Below, piece by piece: positions 1 through 8,583 of a DNA stretch of 36,586 bases. Location: the NCBI GenBank assembly GCA_002723085.1, contig PBNK01000023.1, positions 1-36,586 of the forward strand, in the 5' to 3' direction. The notes beneath the pieces are model-generated. The model was not told the origin of the DNA and did no database searches. It was given only the letters and a program-made list of their open reading frames with translations. How positions within the stretch are numbered: the first letter of the stretch is position 1; every line of letters starts with the position of its first letter. Origin of the DNA: Crocinitomicaceae bacterium. Its GTDB lineage: Bacteria; Bacteroidota; Bacteroidia; Flavobacteriales_D; Parvicellaceae. The position numbers were made by a program, and so were the translations under genes.

Positions 1-1529
1 AGAGCATGAAAATTATTGGGGATGTTTTTCAATATACTTCAGAAAATATGCCAAAATTTAACTCCATAAGTATATCAGGATATCATATGCATGAAGCTGG
101 GGCGAGTGCAGAATTAGAATTAGCATATACACTTGCTGATGGTTTAGAATATGTAAAAAAAGGCATTGATGCAGGATTAGCTATTGATGATTTTGCTCCA
201 AGACTATCATTTTTTTGGGGAATTGGAATGAATCATTTTATGGAAATAGCAAAAATGAGAGCTGCACGTTTATTATGGGCAAAAATCATTAAAAAGTTTA
301 ATCCAAAAAACCCAAAATCAATGGCCCTTAGAACACATTGTCAAACATCTGGATGGAGTTTGACTGAACAAGATCCATATAATAACGTAGCTAGAACTTG
401 TATAGAAGCTCTTTCTGCTGTTCAGGGGGGAACACAATCATTACATACTAATTCTCTTGATGAAGCTATTGCTTTACCTAGCGAACATGCGGCCAAAATT
501 GCTAGAAACACTCAACTTTTTATTCAACAAGAAACAGATATTACCAGATCTATAGACCCTTGGGGAGGTTCATATTATGTTGAAAACCTCACAAATGAGC
601 TTACAAATAAAGCATGGAAACTTATTGAGGAAATAGAAGAACTTGGAGGGATGACAAAAGCTATTGAAACTGGTCTACCTAAAATGAAAATTGAAGAGGC
701 GGCTGCTAAACGACAAGCAAGAATTGATAGTGGTAAAGAAATGATTATAGGTGTTAATTCTTATATTTCTGGAAATGAATCAGAAATTGACACACTTGAA
801 ATAGACAATAGTGAAGTAAGATTATCTCAAATTGAAAGACTCACTAAAATTAAGTCTAAACGAGACTCAAATAAAGTCAAAAAAGCATTAATAGATTTGG
901 AGAATTGTGCTGCGGATGGGAATGGTAATCTTCTCGAGTTTGCTGTTGAAGCAGCTAAACATAGAGCAACTCTAGGAGAAATATCTTCTGCTCTAGAAAA
1001 AACATTTGGAAGATACAAAGCAACAATAAGAACAATTTCAGGAATATACTCATCGGAACTTATGAATAACAAAAACTATAATGAAGCTTACGAAACCGCT
1101 AAAAAATTTGAAAAAATTGTTGGAAGAAGACCTAGAATAATGATTGCAAAAATGGGGCAAGATGGACACGACAGAGGCGCTAAAATTGTTGCCACATCTT
1201 TTGCTGATATAGGATTTGATGTCGATATAGGGCCGCTATTTCAAACTCCTGAAGAAGCTGCAAAACAAGCTGTAGAAAACGATGTACATATTCTAGGAAT
1301 TTCTTCATTAGCAGCAGGTCATAAATCTTTAGTACCTGCAGTAATTAAAGCATTAAATGATTTAGGCAGAAAAGATATAATGGTTGTAGTAGGCGGAGTA
1401 ATCCCTAAGAAAGATTATGATATTTTATTTAATGATGGTGTTGCAGCAATTTTTGGCCCAGGAACTAATATTTCAAATGCAGCACAAGACATTATTAAAA
1501 TTATGCTAAAAGGTTATGAAAAAAAATAA
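1..1529 (+). CDS. mutB: Methylmalonyl-CoA mutase large (catalytic, B12-binding) subunit, 5' truncated by window edge
   Basis: Interconverts methylmalonyl-CoA and succinyl-CoA using adenosylcobalamin. The reading frame is open to the window start (first complete codon at base 3), and the 507 residues after the internal ATG at 6 are well short of the roughly 700 usual for the family, so the true start lies outside. Visible motifs include YHMHEAGA (codons about 25-32), matching the family's substrate-side Tyr/His region, then [12 protein letters not shown] and DPWGGSYY. The C-terminal third is a cobalamin-binding domain: DGHDRG, encoded at 1161-1178, is the DxHxxG motif whose His is the lower cobalt ligand, and GGVIP and GPGT follow. 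An intact DxHxxG marks the catalytic large subunit rather than the B12-free small subunit, which I expect upstream. The 3' end overlaps the next gene by 14 bp, suggesting translational coupling. Confidence 0.96.
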   Translation, partial: SMKIIGDVFQYTSENMPKFNSISISGYHMHEAGASAELELAYTLADGLEYVKKGIDAGLAIDDFAPRLSFFWGIGMNHFMEIAKMRAARLLWAKIIKKFNPKNPKSMALRTHCQTSGWSLTEQDPYNNVARTCIEALSAVQGGTQSLHTNSLDEAIALPSEHAAKIARNTQLFIQQETDITRSIDPWGGSYYVENLTNELTNKAWKLIEEIEELGGMTKAIETGLPKMKIEEAAAKRQARIDSGKEMIIGVNSYISGNESEIDTLEIDNSEVRLSQIERLTKIKSKRDSNKVKKALIDLENCAADGNGNLLEFAVEAAKHRATLGEISSALEKTFGRYKATIRTISGIYSSELMNNKNYNEAYETAKKFEKIVGRRPRIMIAKMGQDGHDRGAKIVATSFADIGFDVDIGPLFQTPEEAAKQAVENDVHILGISSLAAGHKSLVPAVIKALNDLGRKDIMVVVGGVIPKKDYDILFNDGVAAIFGPGTNISNAAQDIIKIMLKGYEKK

Positions 1530-1947
1530 GGTATCATTAAAACCCATACTGTACCCAAATAAAATTTTAATAGCTTGGAAAGAAGCCATTTCTGGAAATA
1601 AAGAAATAAGAAATTGGCTAATGAAAAGCAAGTATAAAGAACTTGGTATTTTTTGCTTTGCTTTAAACAATGATAAAAGTTCTAGAAAATGGTTGTTTAA
1701 TAACGGTTACGCTCATTTGTTAGCAACTATTGAGGGTACTGAGGGTAAAGAAGATGCTTTAGTTTGGTTACAAAAAAATAATTACATGCTATTATTTCAT
1801 GTTGCAAGAAGTGCTGATTCTTATGTTGAATCCAAAAAATGGTTAAAACAAAATGACAAACTTATGTTGGCAATTTCTTTACAAATGGAATATATTAAGG
1901 ACGAAATAGAGGATAAAAATATAGACCCTCACAGAATTAATCCTTAA
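1516..1947 (+). CDS. Uncharacterised 143-aa protein with four 25-residue repeats
   Basis: I do not recognise the family. Its start overlaps the mutase stop region by 14 bp, so the two are probably translated together. After a basic N-terminus (residues 1-29) the protein consists of four tandem units of exactly 25 residues, each opening with x-x-W-L: RNWL, RKWL, LVWL and KKWL, with Trp at 34, 59, 84 and 109. Most units have an aromatic residue five positions after the Leu and then a hydrophobic run, giving an amphipathic helical-repeat look. There is no signal peptide, no obvious transmembrane segment and no catalytic motif. The context suggests a function linked to the mutase, such as assembly or protection, but that is inference from position only. 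It could instead be an unrelated protein that shares the transcript. Confidence 0.85.
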   Translation: MKKNKVSLKPILYPNKILIAWKEAISGNKEIRNWLMKSKYKELGIFCFALNNDKSSRKWLFNNGYAHLLATIEGTEGKEDALVWLQKNNYMLLFHVARSADSYVESKKWLKQNDKLMLAISLQMEYIKDEIEDKNIDPHRINP

Positions 1948-1955
1948 ACGTAAAT

Positions 1956-1984
1956 AAAAAAGCCCTTCAATTGAAGAGCTTTAT
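1956..1984 (-). terminator. Rho-independent terminator of the acidic-repeat membrane protein gene
   Basis: Read on the minus strand, 1982-1959 forms AAAGC/GCTTT plus a CTTC/GAAG inner stem around an AATT loop. One position (1977/1964) is a U·G wobble on the minus strand but a C×A mismatch on the plus strand. The stem is followed on the minus strand by a run of T (1961-1956). That asymmetry favours termination of the leftward gene ending at 2010, although the hairpin also sits between convergent genes. Confidence 0.75.
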
Positions 1985-2009
1985 GAAATATTGAATGTAA
2001 TAAAAAGAA

Positions 2010-2666
2010 TTAATCTTCAGAATCATCATTATTTTCAGTTTCTCCTTCTTCACCTGAAACCCCTTCTTCACCTGAAACTCCTTCTTCACCTGAAACTCCT
2101 TCTTCACCTGAAACTCCTTCTTCACCTGAAACTTCTTCTTCACCTGAAGATCCTTCTTCACCTGAAACTTCTTCTTCTAAAGTACCTTGTTCTCCAGTTT
2201 CTTCACCTTCATGGCCTACTGAATCCCCTTCTTCTTCACTTTCATGTTCTTCAGTTTTAGTTTCATCACCAGATCCAGAAATCATAGACATTATATCATC
2301 TTTAAAAAAGAAACCAACTCCACCTATGGCACCTAAAATAACAACTAATATGATTATTTTTTTAAGTTTTCCTTTCTTTTTAATAGGTTCTGAATCTTCA
2401 ACAATTATATCATCAGTGTTTTCAGAATTTGAATCTGCATTTGAATCATTATTATGAACAGGTATTCTAACTTTTTCAGACTCTGGTGTAGGAGCAAGTT
2501 CTTTATAAGTCAACTTACTGGGACCTCCAGAGCTATATATTTCTTCAAGTCTTTTAAAAACCGCATCTTCATTTCTTCTAAATGATTTAGCAATTTTTGG
2601 GACAAGATAAGTTCTTGCGGGATCGTGTTTATCAAAAAATTCTTTAAGCCTTTTTTGGAATGACAT
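2010..2666 (-). CDS. Single-pass membrane protein with acidic VSGEEG repeat tail
   Basis: A 218-residue protein of unknown function. Residues 1-60 form a basic, probably helical soluble domain (FFDKHDPARTYLVPKIAKSF is its most distinctive stretch), followed by an Asn/Ser/Asp-rich linker. KKKGKLKK at 97-103 precedes one hydrophobic segment at about 103-121. Residues 130-218 are strongly acidic and include seven hexapeptides of the form [V/S]SGEE[G/E] at about 167-208. The positive-inside rule puts the N-terminal domain in the cytoplasm and the acidic tail in the periplasm. There is no lipobox or cleavable signal. Transcription ends at the hairpin just downstream. The start lies 61 bp from a divergent patatin-like gene, so both promoters must share that interval. 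Confidence 0.85.
   Translation of the reverse strand: MSFQKRLKEFFDKHDPARTYLVPKIAKSFRRNEDAVFKRLEEIYSSGGPSKLTYKELAPTPESEKVRIPVHNNDSNADSNSENTDDIIVEDSEPIKKKGKLKKIIILVVILGAIGGVGFFFKDDIMSMISGSGDETKTEEHESEEEGDSVGHEGEETGEQGTLEEEVSGEEGSSGEEEVSGEEGVSGEEGVSGEEGVSGEEGVSGEEGETENNDDSED
2044..2169. repeat. Seven tandem 18-bp units inside the acidic-repeat gene
   Basis: Plus-strand unit ccttcttcacctgaaact with small variations. The invariant core cacctgaa begins at 2051, 2069, 2087, 2105, 2123, 2141 and 2159. The period is a multiple of three, so copy-number change would add or remove hexapeptides without a frameshift. The units are near-identical over the first five copies and drift in the last two. Confidence 0.97.
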
Positions 2667-2727
2667 AGTTTTTATTTTTTTTTAATTGTCTAAATATATA
2701 AATTTCATAGTTTTCTTTTAATTATTT

Positions 2728-3612
2728 ATGCGTAAATCTATTTTTAATCCAAGAAATAAAGTGGGGTTAGTTATTCAAGGTGGCTCGTTACGCTCTATTT
2801 TCACCTCTGGAGTACTTGATGCTTTTATCGCTACAAAATTTTATCCTTTTAAATACATTATAGGTGTTTCTGGTGGTGCAATGTGCATGGCCTATTATTT
2901 ATCAAAACAATATGGACACACTTACAACATAATGTACAAACTTTCTACAAATACTAATTTTATTAGTCTGAGAAATATTTTTGATGAACAAGGAATGATT
3001 AACCTAGAATATTTAGAAAAATACTCTAAAGAAAATTATCCATTAAACTTAAAAAAAATAAACAGATCTCTTATTAACACTTATGTTGAAACGGTTACTA
3101 CTTCATTAAAAGATGGACATCCTAAATATTTGAGAACAAACAAAAAAAATATTTACAACCATATTAAAGCAAGCGGTACACTTCCATTTTTCACAAAAGG
3201 TCAGCAAACAATTGACAATCATCCTCTTATGGATGGAGGGTTAAGTGACCCTATTCCTATTAAAAGAGCTATTAGTATGGGTTGTACTGAAATTGTAGTA
3301 ATTAGAACATTACCAAAAGAGCATAGAGAAAACTGGAGCTATCTAGGTAAACTAGGTACTTATTGGCACAGAAACAATAAACAACTAAGCAATATTTTTG
3401 AAAACGAACCTAAAATTTATAATGAAATTGCTGATTTTCTAGAGTTTAATGAACATCCGTTAAAAATACATCAAATTGGTCCTGAAAAATATCTAGAAAC
3501 TAGCAGTTACTCAACTAACAAAAAAAAATTAAATGCAGATTACAGGTACGGATTACAAATGGGTTTAAACATGGTTCAAACCTTAAGACATAAAATTGAA
3601 ATTTATAATTAA
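2728..3612 (+). CDS. Patatin-like phospholipase family protein
   Basis: Predicted serine acyl-hydrolase with a Ser-Asp dyad, probably acting on membrane or lipid acyl esters. The patatin signatures are all present: the GGxxR oxyanion loop at residues 18-22 (GGSLR), the nucleophile elbow GVSGG with Ser48, and the D-G-G motif with Asp169 (LMDGGLSDP). Its layout (294 residues, no extra domains, no signal peptide or membrane segment) resembles the YjjU-type cytosolic patatins. The start is the first ATG after the divergent spacer. The stop overlaps that of the leftward DUF2797 gene by 4 bp. The physiological substrate cannot be read from sequence. Confidence 0.92.
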   Translation: MRKSIFNPRNKVGLVIQGGSLRSIFTSGVLDAFIATKFYPFKYIIGVSGGAMCMAYYLSKQYGHTYNIMYKLSTNTNFISLRNIFDEQGMINLEYLEKYSKENYPLNLKKINRSLINTYVETVTTSLKDGHPKYLRTNKKNIYNHIKASGTLPFFTKGQQTIDNHPLMDGGLSDPIPIKRAISMGCTEIVVIRTLPKEHRENWSYLGKLGTYWHRNNKQLSNIFENEPKIYNEIADFLEFNEHPLKIHQIGPEKYLETSSYSTNKKKLNADYRYGLQMGLNMVQTLRHKIEIYN

Positions 3613-4421
3613 AAAGAAAGTTCAACTAAATATCCTGTATGTTTCCTAATATTAAAAACAGTGTCATTGTCAAATAGTAAATATTGTCCCTTTATACCAA
3701 CTAACTTTTCTTCAATTAAAGGGCATTTATCTAAACCTACAGATTTAACTTTTTCAGGATATCTAATTACTGGAAATTTTAAATGGGTTACTTGTTCTGA
3801 TTTCTTCACGTATTGAATGAGTTCATCATCAACAAAAGGGATTAATTTATTTCTTAATTCATATAAATCATCGTCAACTAAATTATTTTGCAGCATTTTT
3901 CTCCAGTTAGTTCTATCTGAAATGTAATTTTTCAACTTTATCTCAATTAAACCAGCCGCTTGTCTATATGGAGTTTCTGCAATTATCAGTGCCTCAGATG
4001 CTCCTTGGTCAATCCATCTTGTTGGAATTTGTGTAGTTCTTGTCACCCCAACTTTTACACCTGCTGCTTTGGATAGATAAACATAATGGGGTTGCATATG
4101 ATGCTTCATCTCCCATTCATAGTCTCTTAGAGCAATTCCTTCGTGAATTTTACTAAGTTCAGGACGAATTATACTTTCTACAGCTAAAGGAGAGGATTTA
4201 AAAGCATCGTAAGACATGCCATCTCCATAGGCTTTCTTAATTCTTTTTCCTGAAACGACACAATTAATTGTACCAGAATAAGATATTGATATGGTTTGAC
4301 CAATCAATTCATTCATATTCACTTCTTCAGATTGAATTAGGTTGTCAAATAATGGCAAACAATAATTGACTTCATTATTAATTGAAGCCCTCATTTTCCT
4401 AATGTTTCCGTAAAATTTCAT
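3609..4421 (-). CDS. DUF2797 family protein lacking most of the family's cysteines
   Basis: A 270-residue protein matching DUF2797, whose function is unknown. The diagnostic core is intact: HYVYLSKAAGVKVGVTR (about 111-127) followed by IPTRWIDQGAS and a TNWRKML segment. Family members I recall have paired cysteines in the preceding region, of the form CxxCG ... GyCypC ... C..C ... PELC, which look like zinc ligands. Here only Cys54 remains; the other expected positions are Ser57, Ser70, Ala73, Ala80, Ser83 and Ser90. The start at 4421 fits the family N-terminus (a short basic stretch, then a YCLPL segment), but it lies about 6 bases beyond the T-run of the preceding gene's terminator. That leaves almost no room for a separate 5' UTR. 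Confidence 0.88.
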   Translation of the reverse strand: MKFYGNIRKMRASINNEVNYCLPLFDNLIQSEEVNMNELIGQTISISYSGTINCVVSGKRIKKAYGDGMSYDAFKSSPLAVESIIRPELSKIHEGIALRDYEWEMKHHMQPHYVYLSKAAGVKVGVTRTTQIPTRWIDQGASEALIIAETPYRQAAGLIEIKLKNYISDRTNWRKMLQNNLVDDDLYELRNKLIPFVDDELIQYVKKSEQVTHLKFPVIRYPEKVKSVGLDKCPLIEEKLVGIKGQYLLFDNDTVFNIRKHTGYLVELSF

Positions 4422-4425
4422 ATCA

Positions 4426-4459
4426 TAAAAAAAGTCCCATCTAAGATGAGACTTTTTTA
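4426..4459 (-). terminator. Rho-independent terminator after the gyrA-TPR operon
   Basis: On the minus strand AAAAAAGTC (4458-4450) pairs with GACTTTTTT (4436-4428). An inner stem CATC/GATG closes a TTA loop, with one U·G wobble at 4449/4437. A seven-T run (4433-4427) follows on the minus strand. As in the hairpin near 1970, the wobble pairs only in the leftward transcript, marking its direction. The next leftward gene's ATG follows almost immediately. Confidence 0.85.
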
Positions 4460-4478
4460 AAAAATTTTTTAATAATTT

Positions 4479-5753
4479 TTATAACGAATCTAATTTAGCT
4501 TTAATTCTATTGTATTCATCCATCATTTCTAAATTAAAATAAATACTTTTTAAAGTTTTTAAAGTAGACTTATCTTCAGGTGATGTTTCTAATACTTTTT
4601 CCAAATAAGGGAATGCTTCTTTCATCATTTCTTCCCCTCTCTTCATTTCTTTATCATATTTCTCACCTTCATAATCGCCAGCAATTGACTTAACTTCTTG
4701 AGATTGATTAACATATAATGCCCCTAAATTATAATATGCATCAGCATATTTAGGGTCCAATTCAATTGCTTTTTTATAAGACAAAATCGCTTTATTCATA
4801 AATTCAAAAGCCTCTTCATGTTTTTTGTTTTCATGAGAGCTATTTGACATGTTATCGAAAGTAACTCCAATATTAAAATGTAATGTTTTATTATTTGGAT
4901 CAGCTTCAACTGCTTTTTGAAGTGCTAATTGAGCTTTAGTATTTTCACCCTTACCATACCAAAAATTAAATTCTTCAACATTTAACACAAAATCTCCTGG
5001 AAATTTCTTTTTTCCTTCTTCAATTACCGAAATTACTTTTTCATCATCTGAATCTTCTTTTGCTGTTAAAACTCTAATCATAGACTGATACATTTCAGCA
5101 CCATCACCATAATTATTATCTGCACACATCTTATAATATGTGTATGCATTATCAAAGTTTTTAATTCTTTCTGCTGCTAAAGCAGCATTAATCATTCCCA
5201 AAGTATCAGGAATAGAAAGAACATCATACAACTCTACAGAAGATTTAAATGCTTCATAAGCATTGGCATAATCCTCCTTTTGAAACAATGCTACTCCACC
5301 ATTAATCATCATCCCCCTAAGCATACCAATTTTTCTTTTAATTAAATTCTTCCATTCACCTTTAGTATCTAATTCTAAACATTTTTTTAAAGAGCCTAAA
5401 GAAGAATTATTAAGTTCATCTTCTGGGATAGACTTAACATCAGCCATAACTTCTTCATCCATTGAAGCCATCATTACATAATCAAGATATATCATCCCTC
5501 TGTAATAATACATTTTAGTTAAATCTTTTGATTTAGTAAATGGTGTTGTTAATTGTTTATTGAATGAGCCATCAATTGCAGTTTTAGCCTTTGTCAAAAT
5601 GGCTTTGTTTTTTTGCAATTGATCAGGCTGTGTCATCCAAGCTGGACTTAAGTTATTCTTATATTCAGTTGCAGCCTCCGTTAATTGTAGCTTTTGTCCA
5701 AAAGTTGAATTAATGGTAAAAAATGCTATAGCAATGATTATATTCTTTTTCAT
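4479..5753 (-). CDS. Secreted tetratricopeptide-repeat protein downstream of gyrA
   Basis: A 424-residue protein with an N-terminal signal peptide: MKKN, a hydrophobic stretch IIIAIAFF, and a probable cleavage near TFG|Q at residues 18-20. It should therefore be periplasmic or outer-membrane associated. The mature part is helical-repeat rich. TPR-like helices are clearest near residues 155-215 (YANAYEAFKSSVELY) and 285-350 (ADAYYNLGALYVNQS). It is a scaffold with no catalytic motif. It follows gyrA by 17 bp and ends in a strong terminator, so gyrA and this gene form a two-gene operon, an arrangement I recall from other Flavobacteriia. The functional reason for the pairing is not evident. Confidence 0.9.
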   Translation of the reverse strand: MKKNIIIAIAFFTINSTFGQKLQLTEAATEYKNNLSPAWMTQPDQLQKNKAILTKAKTAIDGSFNKQLTTPFTKSKDLTKMYYYRGMIYLDYVMMASMDEEVMADVKSIPEDELNNSSLGSLKKCLELDTKGEWKNLIKRKIGMLRGMMINGGVALFQKEDYANAYEAFKSSVELYDVLSIPDTLGMINAALAAERIKNFDNAYTYYKMCADNNYGDGAEMYQSMIRVLTAKEDSDDEKVISVIEEGKKKFPGDFVLNVEEFNFWYGKGENTKAQLALQKAVEADPNNKTLHFNIGVTFDNMSNSSHENKKHEEAFEFMNKAILSYKKAIELDPKYADAYYNLGALYVNQSQEVKSIAGDYEGEKYDKEMKRGEEMMKEAFPYLEKVLETSPEDKSTLKTLKSIYFNLEMMDEYNRIKAKLDSL

Positions 5754-5770
5754 TTTTGTATTGTATTTAA

Positions 5771-8359
5771 TTAATCTTTTAATTCTGATTCGTCAGAATC
5801 ATTGTTGTTTTTACTATCAATAATGTTGCCAGAATTACCTTCCTGGATATTATCCCCGTTTAAATTATCAACTGATTCATCTATATCTTCATCGTCTTTC
5901 TCAACTTTAGCAACTGCAGCAATTTGATCTTTCCCTTTAAGGTTAATCAATTTAACTCCTTGAGTTGCTCTTCCTTGAGTACGAATATCAGCTACATGCA
6001 TTCTAATCGTAATTCCCGATTTATTAATGATCATTAAATCATCATCATCTGTAACTACCTTAATGGCAATTAAATTTCCTGTTTTTTCTGTAACGGTAAG
6101 TGTCTTAACCCCTTTTCCTCCTCTATTAGTAATTCTGTATATAGGTTCTCCTGTTTCAGGATCATTAAGTAAAGTTCTTTTTCCATATCCATTTTCAGAA
6201 ACAACCATAATAGTATGGCTAAAGTCCTCAACACATACCATTCCAACCACTTCATCTGAATCGCTTCCTAATCTTATTCCCCTGACTCCGGAAGCTGTTC
6301 TGCCCATTGAACGAACAGTACTTTCGTTAAATCGAATAGCCCTTCCTGACTTAATAGCTAATAAAATTTCATTTTCACCATTGGTTAGCTTAGCTTCTAA
6401 TAACTCGTCTCCTTCTCTGATACTAATTGCATTTATGCCATTGGTTCTAGGTCTAGAATAAGCATCTAAACTTGTTTTCTTTATCACCCCTTCTTTAGTA
6501 CACATTACTATATAGTTGCTTTCAGTATACTCTTTATCTTTAATGTCTTTAACCACTACATAAGCCTTTACTTTATCGTCTTGCTCAATATTAATAAGAT
6601 TTTGAATTGCTCTTCCTTTAGCCGATTTATTTCCTTCAGGCACTTCAAAAATTCTCATCCAGAAACATCTTCCTTTTTCAGTAAAAACTAATAGCCAATT
6701 ATGATTTGTTGCTACAAATAATTGTTCAAGAAAATCTTTTTCTCTAGTTGATGAACCTTTTGAACCTACTCCACCTCTATTTTGTACTTTATATTCATTT
6801 AAAGAAGTTCTTTTAATGTAACCTGCGTGTGAAATGGTTATTACAACTTCATCATTAGGTATAAGATCTTCAATACTCATTTCATTAGCAGAATATTCTA
6901 TAATTGATCTTCTTTCATCACCATATTTATTCTTAATTTCTAACAACTCTGTTTTAATGATATCCATTCTTCTACTTTCGTTATTAAGAATATCTTTTAA
7001 ATCTTTAATGGTTTCTAACAATGCTTCATACTCAGCTCTTAATTTGTCTTGTTCAAGACCAGTTAATTGCCTTAATCTCATTTCAACAATTGCCTTAGAT
7101 TGAACATCTGACAATTTAAATGTTTTCATAAGTTTTTCTCTAGCCTCATCAGGACTCTTTGATGCTCTAATTAATGCTATAACTTCATCAATATTATCAG
7201 ATGCAATTATTAATCCTTCAAGTATATGAGCTCTTTCTTCAGCTTTCCTTAGTTCATATTTAGATCTTCTAATAACAACCTCATGTCTGTGATCCACAAA
7301 ATGTGAAATCATATCCTTAAGATTTAACATTTGAGGCCTGCCATTAACTAAAGCTATGTTATTGACTGAAAATGAGGTCTGTAATGACGTGTATTTAAAC
7401 AATTTATTTAATACAACATTAGGAATTGCATCTCTTTTAATTTCATAGACAATTCGCATTCCATTTCTATCCGATTCATCCCTAATTTCAGAAATTCCTT
7501 CAAGTTTTCCTTCGCTAATTAATGAAGCTGTTTTTTGAATCATATCAGCTTTATTTACTTGATAAGGAATTTCATTCACAATAATAGCTTCTCTATTTTC
7601 TCTTATTTCTTCAATTGAAGCTTTAGCACGCATAACTATCCTGCCTCTACCCTCATGAAAAGCGTTTTTAACCCCTTCATATCCATATATAGTACCGCCA
7701 GTTGGGAAATCAGGAGCTTTAACAAACTCCATTAAACCATCAATATCAATATTTTTATTGTCAATATAAGCAATTGTTCCATCAATAACTTCAGACAAAT
7801 TATGAGGAGCCATATTTGTCGCCATCCCTACAGCAATACCAGCAGCACCATTGACCAATAAATTTGGTATTCTTGTTGGTAAAACTGTTGGCTCACTTAA
7901 TGAATCATCAAAATTTGGAGAAAAATCTACAGTATCTTTATCAAGATCTGAAAGTAATTCTTCAGCAGCTCTTTTTAATCTCGCCTCTGTATAACGCATG
8001 GCAGCAGGACTATCGCCATCAACTGAACCAAAATTACCTTGACCATCCACTAAAGGATATCTTAATGACCATTCTTGAGCCATTCTGACCATGGTGTCGT
8101 AAACAGAAGAATCTCCATGAGGATGGTACTTACCTAAAACATCTCCGACAATTCTGGCTGATTTTCTATAAGAACTATTTGCTCTAACACCAAGTTCCTG
8201 CATCCCATATAAAACTCTTCTATGAACAGGTTTTAACCCGTCTCTTACATCTGGTAATGCACGAGAAACTATAACTGACATTGAATAATCAATGTAAGCT
8301 GTTTTCATTTCATCTTCAATACTTACTGGTATGATTCTTTCACCGCTTTCTTCGCTCAT
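5771..8359 (-). CDS. gyrA: DNA gyrase subunit A
   Basis: Breakage-reunion subunit of DNA gyrase, which introduces negative supercoils with GyrB. The N-terminal winged-helix domain carries catalytic Tyr123 in [10 protein letters not shown]. The quinolone-determining region reads [14 protein letters not shown], with Ser84 and Asp88 equivalent to E. coli Ser83 and Asp87, so the usual resistance substitutions are absent. A coiled-coil region (about 400-500) precedes the C-terminal beta-pinwheel. The GyrA-box region reads [10 protein letters not shown], and a second NRGGKG occurs later. The last ~45 residues are an acidic, Asn/Ser-rich tail. Length 862 is normal. Its promoter must lie in the 224-bp divergent spacer shared with clpC; I could not find a clean -7 element for the leftward direction there. 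Confidence 0.98.
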   Translation of the reverse strand: MSEESGERIIPVSIEDEMKTAYIDYSMSVIVSRALPDVRDGLKPVHRRVLYGMQELGVRANSSYRKSARIVGDVLGKYHPHGDSSVYDTMVRMAQEWSLRYPLVDGQGNFGSVDGDSPAAMRYTEARLKRAAEELLSDLDKDTVDFSPNFDDSLSEPTVLPTRIPNLLVNGAAGIAVGMATNMAPHNLSEVIDGTIAYIDNKNIDIDGLMEFVKAPDFPTGGTIYGYEGVKNAFHEGRGRIVMRAKASIEEIRENREAIIVNEIPYQVNKADMIQKTASLISEGKLEGISEIRDESDRNGMRIVYEIKRDAIPNVVLNKLFKYTSLQTSFSVNNIALVNGRPQMLNLKDMISHFVDHRHEVVIRRSKYELRKAEERAHILEGLIIASDNIDEVIALIRASKSPDEAREKLMKTFKLSDVQSKAIVEMRLRQLTGLEQDKLRAEYEALLETIKDLKDILNNESRRMDIIKTELLEIKNKYGDERRSIIEYSANEMSIEDLIPNDEVVITISHAGYIKRTSLNEYKVQNRGGVGSKGSSTREKDFLEQLFVATNHNWLLVFTEKGRCFWMRIFEVPEGNKSAKGRAIQNLINIEQDDKVKAYVVVKDIKDKEYTESNYIVMCTKEGVIKKTSLDAYSRPRTNGINAISIREGDELLEAKLTNGENEILLAIKSGRAIRFNESTVRSMGRTASGVRGIRLGSDSDEVVGMVCVEDFSHTIMVVSENGYGKRTLLNDPETGEPIYRITNRGGKGVKTLTVTEKTGNLIAIKVVTDDDDLMIINKSGITIRMHVADIRTQGRATQGVKLINLKGKDQIAAVAKVEKDDEDIDESVDNLNGDNIQEGNSGNIIDSKNNNDSDESELKD

Positions 8360-8492
8360 ATTTTTACTGAATTAACTAATATTTAACTAATCAAAAATTG
8401 AAAAGTCTACGAAAATATCATTTCTTTCGAGAATAAATACCTTTTTCAGAGTTACTTTTATTCACAAAATCTTGTTTGAAAATGAATAATTG

Positions 8493-8527
8493 TTGACAAT
8501 TATTAAAAATGTTCTTAAATATCTTTG
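8493..8527 (+). promoter_or_regulatory. Candidate promoter of clpC
   Basis: TATCTTTG at 8520-8527 matches the Bacteroidota -7 consensus TAnnTTTG. A TTG at 8493-8495 is a possible -33 element, but the 24-base spacing is slightly long. Predicted transcription start is near 8533, giving a 5' UTR of about 50 bases. The rest of the 8360-8583 divergent spacer is A+T-rich and shows no other feature I can support. Confidence 0.45.
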
Positions 8528-8583
8528 ATTAACATTGTATTCTTTTGATTAAAGAATATAATTTTGAGCTAATATTTTAAATT

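Noticed and set aside
2044-2169. Short regular repeats resembling a CRISPR array
   Set aside because: Units are 18 bp and contiguous with no spacers, and they encode an in-frame hexapeptide repeat.
1967-2260. Open frames on both strands with QVKKEF-like or LLHLK-like repeats
   Set aside because: They are out-of-frame readings of the 18-bp repeat array. The 2010-2666 minus frame has a domain structure, a transmembrane helix and its own terminator.
6027-7103. Antisense open frames inside gyrA
   Set aside because: They lie fully within the gyrA coding sequence, lack recognisable domains, and reflect composition of the opposite strand.
5771-8359. ParC (topoisomerase IV) instead of GyrA
   Set aside because: The [10 protein letters not shown] GyrA-box region and C-terminal pinwheel fit gyrase A. 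The TPR gene neighbour also fits the gyrA locus.
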